From Acidobacteriota bacterium (lineage in GTDB: Bacteria; Acidobacteriota; Terriglobia; Terriglobales; Acidobacteriaceae): a DNA stretch of 10,564 nt. This document shows, piece by piece, positions 6,164 through 10,564 of this stretch. The notes beneath the pieces were generated by a model that was not told the DNA's origin, searched no databases, and was given only the letters and a program-made list of their open reading frames with translations. Position 1 is the stretch's first letter. Every line of letters starts with the position of its first letter. The stretch is taken from NCBI GenBank assembly GCA_003225515.1, contig QIAK01000197.1:1-10564 (forward strand). Reading direction: 5' to 3'. The position numbers and the translations under genes were made by a program.

Positions 6164-7744
6164 TTAGCTGGCGTTCGCTGCGGGTATTTGCTTCGTACCC
6201 AAAGTCTTCATCACCATCCCGGTCACACAGTCAGCGACGCGCTGCACCTGTTCTTCCAGGTTCTCGTTCGAAACCGAAGCTATCGGTTGAACCGGAAATG
6301 TCGCAATCGTGAGGGCCGCTTTGTTTCCGATATCCGCAATGCGTTCCAGTTGCCCGCGAATGCGTGCGGTCATGATTCCGGAACGCTGCATGTCGGTAGA
6401 AGCCACGACAAAAAAGTTTTCCGTTGGCCCGGGAGATCCCATAGGCGGAAGCACCAGATCCTTATCGAGATAGACGCAGCGCCGCAAAGTCTCCAGACAC
6501 TCCTGCCAGGTCTCTTTCCAGTTTCCCCGGGGACGATTGCTGAGTGGCTGGAGCGCAACCTGCACCAACACAAATGAGGAGCGCAGGCTGCCCTCGTGCG
6601 TGATCACGGGAGAGAGCAGCCGGGCCACGGAGTAGACCGGCACGCTGAAGGTGAACGTGCTGCCTTGTCCGACTTCACTTGCAACAGTAATGTTTCCCTG
6701 ATGCAGGCGGATCAGTTCCCGGCAAATGAACAGACCGAGTCCCAGGCCGGAGCGATTGTTGTCGACCGAATCGGGATCCTGGTACAAGCGGTCAAAAATG
6801 AGGGCCCTTGCTTCCGGGCTGATGCCTCGACCTGTATCGCATACCGAGACATAAGCCACCGCCGGGTCGGTCTCCTGCATGCACGCCTTCACCGTGACTG
6901 CGCCGTCGGCTGGAGTGAACTTGATGGCGTTGTCGATCAGATTGATAAGAACTTCAAGAATGCGGTCAGGGTCCGCATAGAGCAGGGGAATTCGCTGGTC
7001 GAGTCCGATTTCGAGTCCGACCTTCTTGGCGTCTGCCGTGGGCTTCATCATGGCGACGGCCTGTTCAATGAGCTTGCCGATCGCGATGCAGCGAGGCTCG
7101 ACTCGCAGCTTTCCGCCTTCCGCCCGTGTAGCTTCGAGCAAATCGCGAATCATCGCGTGCAGCTGGTTCACGCTCTTCAGCACCGTTTTCAAGTGATCGG
7201 CCTGTTCCGGCGCCAGCGGCCCCGCCAGTCCATCGAGGAGCAGCGTGACGTATTGGTGGATGCAGGTGAGTGGCGTCCGCAACTCGTGGGACACGTGAGA
7301 CAGGAACTGGTTCTTGAATTCGAGCTGCTGTTTACGGGCCATCTCCAAGCTGCGCAGCAATGATTGCCGTTCCACTGCGTAGCGCATCGCACGCTCGAGC
7401 CGTGCGCTGGAGAAGTCGCCCTTAATGAGATAGTCCTGCACTCCGTGATGGACGGCCTTCATTGCCATCGCTTCATCGTCCTGGCCGGAGAGCACGACCA
7501 CGGGAACGTTGGGCGCCTTTTCCATGACCTTGCGAAAGGTCTCGGTGCCGCGGCTGTCGGGAAGATTCAGATCGAGCAAAACCAGCAACGGTGTTTCCCG
7601 GGCCAGCGAAGCCAGCCCATCGGAGAGCCGGTGCACGCAGTCCACTCGTACTCCGGGCTGGCTTTCCACCAGGCGCAACCGCACCAGATCCACATCTCCT
7701 GGATTGTCTTCAATCAGCAATACGTGCGCAGCTTGATCGTTCAT
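6164..7744 (-). CDS. Receiver-histidine kinase hybrid with GGDEF-like C-terminal domain
   Basis: The 526-residue soluble protein has, in order: a receiver domain (about 6-125; acidic E12/D13, phospho-acceptor D58, S86, K108 in DYLIKGD); a short helix; a HisKA dimerisation domain (about 143-208) with H153 in SHVSHELRTP; and a HATPase_c domain (about 215-372) with N box LINLIDNAIKF (N272), G1 DTGRGIS (303-309) and G2 GLGLGLFI (333-340). The remaining 150 residues are unusual: the order FVLVQVAL, LETLRRCVYLDKDLVL, TENFFVVASTDMQ, RIRGQLERI, AALTIATFPV matches a diguanylate-cyclase (GGDEF) fold, but no GG[DE]EF signature is left. ATG 7744 has AGGAG four bases upstream (7749-7753); a start at 7792 would add 16 residues without family support. 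Its start overlaps the preceding response regulator by 35 bases, which suggests coupled translation. With no membrane segment, its input is probably the upstream kinase or regulator acting on D58. Confidence 0.9.
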   Translation of the reverse strand: MNDQAAHVLLIEDNPGDVDLVRLRLVESQPGVRVDCVHRLSDGLASLARETPLLVLLDLNLPDSRGTETFRKVMEKAPNVPVVVLSGQDDEAMAMKAVHHGVQDYLIKGDFSSARLERAMRYAVERQSLLRSLEMARKQQLEFKNQFLSHVSHELRTPLTCIHQYVTLLLDGLAGPLAPEQADHLKTVLKSVNQLHAMIRDLLEATRAEGGKLRVEPRCIAIGKLIEQAVAMMKPTADAKKVGLEIGLDQRIPLLYADPDRILEVLINLIDNAIKFTPADGAVTVKACMQETDPAVAYVSVCDTGRGISPEARALIFDRLYQDPDSVDNNRSGLGLGLFICRELIRLHQGNITVASEVGQGSTFTFSVPVYSVARLLSPVITHEGSLRSSFVLVQVALQPLSNRPRGNWKETWQECLETLRRCVYLDKDLVLPPMGSPGPTENFFVVASTDMQRSGIMTARIRGQLERIADIGNKAALTIATFPVQPIASVSNENLEEQVQRVADCVTGMVMKTLGTKQIPAANAS

Positions 7745-8180
7745 CGTTCTCCTTTTTGGGAAGGCTTGCGTACCCGAACCAGAACTCTTCAATGGCGCGG
7801 ACCGCCGAAAAATATCGCTTCAAGTCCGCAGGTTTGCTGACGTAGCAGTTCGCGCCCAGCAGGTAGCTCCGCGTGATATCGCTGAGCGATTCCGAACTGC
7901 TGAAGACCACGACCGGAATCTGGCGCAAGCCCGAATCTGACTTGATGACCGTCAAAAACTTATGTCCATCACGATGCACCAGGTTCAGGTCCAGAATCAC
8001 CAGATCGGGGCGAGCCGTCATCTGGTACTTGCGCTGGCGCCGAAGGTAAGCCAGCGCCTCTGTCGCATCGGTGACGCTGTAGATGTGACTTTGATGGGAG
8101 GTCTCGGCCAGCGACTCGCGAACCAGCACCGCATCGGCAGGGTTGTCGTCGACCACTAGAATTTCGGGCGCGCCCTGCAT
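7710..8180 (-). CDS. Rcp1-type single-domain response regulator
   Basis: The 156-residue product has one receiver domain resembling those paired with phytochrome-type kinases (Rcp1 family): ILVVDDNPADAVLV (acidic D11, D12), LVILDLNL with phospho-acceptor D64, FSSS (S94-S96), a conserved-type YVSKPAD with K117, and a C-terminal helix ending EEFWF. No output domain follows; the last 15 or so residues are a charged tail encoded in the overlap with the next gene. Start choice is tight: the kinase upstream ends TAG at 8183-8185, and either GTG 8183 (overlapping the stop by one base) or ATG 8180 may be used, both with a G-rich stretch about ten bases upstream. Start and stop positions imply coupling with both neighbours. 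It most likely takes phosphate from the upstream kinase. Confidence 0.9.
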   Translation of the reverse strand: MQGAPEILVVDDNPADAVLVRESLAETSHQSHIYSVTDATEALAYLRRQRKYQMTARPDLVILDLNLVHRDGHKFLTVIKSDSGLRQIPVVVFSSSESLSDITRSYLLGANCYVSKPADLKRYFSAVRAIEEFWFGYASLPKKENDERSSCARIAD

Positions 8181-8182
8181 CA

Positions 8183-9121
8183 CTAAGATGCCCCCTGCTC
8201 GCACGGCTGACCCGCCGGCAAGGTGAATTTGAACTGGGATCCAGTTCCTGGTTTCGAATCAACCCAAATCTTGCCTCCGTACTGCTCGACGATTTTCTTG
8301 CAGATCGCCAGGCCGATGCCGTTGCCCGGGTACTCTGTGCGGGCATGCAGCCGCTGAAATACTGTGAAGATATTTTCCTGACAATCAGGCGCGATGCCAA
8401 TGCCATTGTCGGAGATGGTGAAGCGCCAGTACTTGCCCTCTGCTTCAGCGGCTACGGAAATCTCCAGCGGGGCCTTTGCGCGGAATTTGATGGCATTGCC
8501 AATCAGGTTCTGGAACAACTGCAGCAGGTAGCAACGGTCGGCGGTGACCGCGGGCAACTTCTCGTGCTGGATGATTGCTCCGCTATCGCGGATCGAAGAA
8601 CTCATGTCGCGTAAAACCTCTTCAAGTACCGCATCACAATCGATACTCTGCTTCTTGCCGCCCTCCCGGCCCACTCGCGACAGCTCCAGCAAATCCTGGA
8701 TGAGAGCCTGCATGCGCAGCGCACCATCGGTGGCATACTCCATGTATTGGTCGGCATTCCTGTCGAGTTTGCCGCGATATCGCTCGGCCAGCAGTTGCGT
8801 GTAAGTGGCCACCATCCTGAGGGGCTCTCGCAAATCATGGGACGCAACGTAGGCAAACTGTTCCAGTTCCCGGTTGGAGCGGGAGAGTTCTTCCATTTTT
8901 CGCGCCAAGTCCGTCTCGGCCATCTTGCGCGGCTCGCACGGGCATATTTTTTTGGAAGTCAGCCATTTGTGCAGTTTCTCTGGCGTGTGCCGGGGATCAC
9001 CCGGCAGTGCTCCTCCGTCGTAATCCATTTCCCAGACAGTCGGATCTTCTCCGATTCCGTGTTCTTCAAGGAGCAGGAGGCGAAGCCTGGATTTCGGATT
9101 GGAGATGCCTACGGTGGCCAT
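8183..9121 (-). CDS. Soluble phytochrome-type histidine kinase with uncharacterised N-terminus
   Basis: The 312-residue product has a short N-terminal region (1-66) that I do not recognise, including WEMDYDGGALPGDPRHTPEK and a Cys pair ICPCEP (59-64). A coiled-coil-like linker follows (about 68-90), then a HisKA domain with H95 in YVASHDLREPLRMV, which is the form typical of bacteriophytochrome and related kinases. The HATPase_c domain has NLIGNAIKF (N209), DNGIGI (238-243) and GNGIGLAI (267-274). There is no transmembrane segment and no PAS, GAF or PHY domain, so its input is cytoplasmic and unknown. ATG 9121 is chosen for AGGGGAG at 9127-9133, five bases upstream; the frame is open back to 9259 but without family support. 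It is the first gene of the operon and abuts the Rcp1-type regulator, its probable partner. Confidence 0.9.
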   Translation of the reverse strand: MATVGISNPKSRLRLLLLEEHGIGEDPTVWEMDYDGGALPGDPRHTPEKLHKWLTSKKICPCEPRKMAETDLARKMEELSRSNRELEQFAYVASHDLREPLRMVATYTQLLAERYRGKLDRNADQYMEYATDGALRMQALIQDLLELSRVGREGGKKQSIDCDAVLEEVLRDMSSSIRDSGAIIQHEKLPAVTADRCYLLQLFQNLIGNAIKFRAKAPLEISVAAEAEGKYWRFTISDNGIGIAPDCQENIFTVFQRLHARTEYPGNGIGLAICKKIVEQYGGKIWVDSKPGTGSQFKFTLPAGQPCEQGAS

Positions 9122-9312
9122 TGTTTCTCCCCTGCTGTTGCCTTGTTTGAAACGTGCAGTCTGCAGATAGCGTCTCAGTAGCAAATTCAACTGAGCGCGG
9201 CGGAACACCCTGCAGGTAGAGTGACTATCGACTCCTGTATTCGAACCTTTAGTTCTCAAGGACGCGAAAGTCTTTGCAAGCTGCGTAATCGGCCATGTCC
9301 CAGCGGGAATTT

Positions 9313-9342
9313 ATTATCGATTCTTTAATGAGGAGTTACTAA
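9313..9342 (-). promoter_or_regulatory. Possible sigma-70-like promoter for the phosphorelay operon
   Basis: On the minus strand TTAGTA (9342-9337) and GATAAT (9318-9313) are 18 bases apart, an acceptable -35/-10 pair, about 190 bases upstream of the kinase start in an AT-richer patch. The match is moderate and may be chance. Confidence 0.3.
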
Positions 9343-9413
9343 GTACCAGGCAGAGTTGAGATGCGCCGCGGCGGCACAGGAGACCTATACGGCAGAGCGC
9401 CTCTGGCTGACCG

Positions 9414-9545
9414 TTATTGAGGCAACCGGCCGAACATGGCAACGCCATTCTGTGTCCCCACGAACACTTTGCCGTTCGCAATCGTTGGGGTGATGAAGTT
9501 GTTGCCGGGGGTCGAACCGGTCGCGATTGTTGCAAAACGCCAGAA
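9414..9545 (-). pseudogene. C-terminal relic of a PQQ/beta-propeller repeat protein
   Basis: A 43-codon open stretch ends in TAA at 9414-9416 and reads ATIATGSTPGNNFITPTIA followed by NGKVFVGTQNGVAMFGRLPQ. The pattern of a small residue-rich strand, then PTIANGKVFVGT and a final VAMFG, is typical of the last blade of PQQ-binding-type beta-propeller proteins (BamB or quinoprotein-like), often long secreted proteins in Acidobacteria. Upstream in this frame there is a TGA (9546-9548), and no blade-like sequence is visible in any frame, so the rest of the gene is gone. It is most likely debris left by a deletion or rearrangement. The coding sense of the fragment is convincing; its parent gene cannot be named. 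Confidence 0.6.
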
Positions 9546-9741
9546 TCACTGGAATTGCTGAAAGAGAGGAAGCTTTTCCGAAGCGGCGGAGTCCCATGGG
9601 CCCCCAAAAAGAAAGCACATCCTACACGTGCACTTCTGAATTGCGGGAAAATTATCTGTGGAAGAAGTCGCAACTAAGCAACATGGATCCCGAGCCGGAA
9701 CGGTTTTGCTCGCGTAGCGTGAAGTCGTCCCTAAAGACAAC

Positions 9742-10564
9742 CTACGTGATGCTGATTTCCGTATAGGTCCCGTACACCTGCCGCAAGGCTTCGCAGATTT
9801 CGCCTACGGTGGCGTAGGCGCGAACCGCGTCCACAATGAGAGGCATGGTGTTCGCCGAGGAGATGTTGCCGTTGGCGCCGGCTTTGGGTTCCTGCGCCGC
9901 GGCTTTCTTCAGGGCTTCGAGCGTGCGGTGGACTTCATCATTCGAGCGTCGCGCGCGCAGAGTTTTCAATTTTGCCGACTGCTGACGAGCCACGCTCTCA
10001 TCAATGTATAGAATGTTCGGCGACTCCTCCTCAATGACGAACTCATTGGCGCCGACGATTATCTTCTCGCGGGCTTCGACGGCGCGCTGATATTGGTAAG
10101 ACGCCTCGGCAATCTCTTTCTGCGGATATCCCCGTTCAATCGCCTTCACCATGCCGCCCATGCTGTCGAGCTTGCCGAAATAATCGAAAGCCCCGTTTTC
10201 CATTTGCAGCGTCAAATTTTCCAGAAAGTAAGATCCACCGAGAGGATCGACCGTCTGCGTCACGCCTGATTCGTAGGCGATGATCTGCTGGGTGCGCAAG
10301 GCGATGCGGGCCGCTTCTTCGGTGGGCAGAGCAAGAGCCTCATCGTAGGAATCCGTGTGCAGCGACTGCGTGCCACCCAGGACGGCGGCGAGCGCCTGTA
10401 CGGCGACACGCGCAATGTTATTCATGGGCTGCTGCGCGGGCAGCGAGACTCCCGCGGTTTGCGTATGGAATCGCATCAGCCAGGTGCGCTGGTTCTTCGC
10501 GCCGAAACGGTCTTTCATCATGCGGTACCAGATCTTGCGGGCGGCGCGATACTTCGCAATCTCC
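9742..10564 (-). CDS. Methylmalonyl-CoA mutase-type acyl-CoA mutase large subunit, C-terminal part
   Basis: The frame enters from the right edge and stops with TAG at 9742-9744, giving about 274 residues of the TIM-barrel subunit of a cobalamin-dependent acyl-CoA mutase. Conserved blocks are AARKIWYRMMKDRFGAK, RFHTQTAGVSLPAQQPMNN, LAAVLGGTQSLHTDSYDEAL, ALPTEEAARIALRTQQII, VTQTVDPLGGSYFLE, and GGMVKAIERGYPQKEI. The protein ends GEICEALRQVYGTY and lacks the B12-binding DxHxxG domain, so this is the two-subunit form whose cobalamin-binding small subunit is encoded elsewhere. Methylmalonyl-CoA mutase (propionate or succinate interconversion) is the default. Substrate-specifying residues lie in the missing N-terminal part, so isobutyryl-CoA or another mutase is possible. 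An internal ATG at 10521 is not the start, since conserved sequence continues upstream of it. Confidence 0.93.
   Translation of the reverse strand, partial: EIAKYRAARKIWYRMMKDRFGAKNQRTWLMRFHTQTAGVSLPAQQPMNNIARVAVQALAAVLGGTQSLHTDSYDEALALPTEEAARIALRTQQIIAYESGVTQTVDPLGGSYFLENLTLQMENGAFDYFGKLDSMGGMVKAIERGYPQKEIAEASYQYQRAVEAREKIIVGANEFVIEEESPNILYIDESVARQQSAKLKTLRARRSNDEVHRTLEALKKAAAQEPKAGANGNISSANTMPLIVDAVRAYATVGEICEALRQVYGTYTEISIT

Larger units (their letters stand above)
9122..9741. other. Gene-poor region between the kinase operon and the mutase gene
   Basis: These 620 bases hold no complete gene that I can support. The part nearest the kinase (9122-9413) is probably its leader and promoter region. 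9414-9545 carries the relic of a beta-propeller gene. 9546-9741 has open frames with no family resemblance and no ribosome binding site; I see nothing else there. No clear terminator follows the mutase gene. Confidence 0.6.

Noticed and set aside
9314..9740. Minus-strand open frames of 60-120 codons in the gap beside the mutase
   Set aside because: None has a ribosome binding site or family-like composition; the only coding signal there is the propeller fragment, which lies in yet another stretch of frame.
1..10564. CRISPR array, tRNA, rRNA, insertion sequence or attachment site
   Set aside because: I saw no regularly spaced repeats, cloverleaf, transposase motif or terminal inverted repeats in the window.

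Overview
The window is about 10.5 kb of roughly 57% GC bacterial chromosome. The protein style (tandem DUF1185/AA_synth genes, a small His/Arg/Asp-rich lipoprotein, phytochrome-type two-component proteins, a stand-alone acyl-CoA mutase large subunit, a PQQ-propeller relic) and a short GC-rich dispersed-type hairpin suggest an Acidobacteriota genome, possibly a soil metagenome contig. This assignment is inference; there is no rRNA or other marker gene here.

Layout. 1-796 (+): the tail of one 'amino acid synthesis' (PF06684/DUF1185) gene followed by a complete paralogue, the two separated by a small 13-14 bp tandem repeat. 806-1744 (-): a secreted metallo-beta-lactamase-fold hydrolase in which one canonical metal ligand His is Pro. 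1745-1919: a gap with a perfect REP-like hairpin. 1920-3102 (-): an enamidase-like amidohydrolase broken by a frameshift. 3317-3906 (+): an isochorismatase/cysteine hydrolase-like gene, also broken, apparently by a small deletion just before the catalytic Cys. 3923-4222 (-): a small lipoprotein whose terminator lies inside the 3' end of the broken hydrolase. 4405-5598 (+): an AgaS-type double-SIS sugar-phosphate isomerase/deaminase with a TTG start, followed by a strong terminator hairpin. 5726-9121 (-): a tightly packed four-gene phosphorelay operon made of a soluble histidine kinase, an Rcp1-type single-domain response regulator, a receiver-histidine kinase hybrid with a degenerate GGDEF-like tail, and a second single-domain response regulator. 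9122-9741: a gene-poor 620 bp with the C-terminal relic of a PQQ/beta-propeller gene. 9742-10564 (-): the C-terminal part of a methylmalonyl-CoA mutase-type large subunit that enters from the right edge.

How it fits together. The left third looks like a small catabolic neighbourhood (AA_synth pair, metallohydrolase, enamidase-like amidohydrolase, cysteine hydrolase) in which the two divergently transcribed amide/ring-type hydrolases are both damaged. This is consistent with decay of an N-heterocycle or amide degradation locus, although assembly indels cannot be excluded. The phosphorelay operon has two kinases and three receiver domains, no transmembrane segment and no DNA-binding output. It therefore probably works by phosphotransfer or protein-protein output, with the GGDEF-like tail of the hybrid kinase as the most unusual part.
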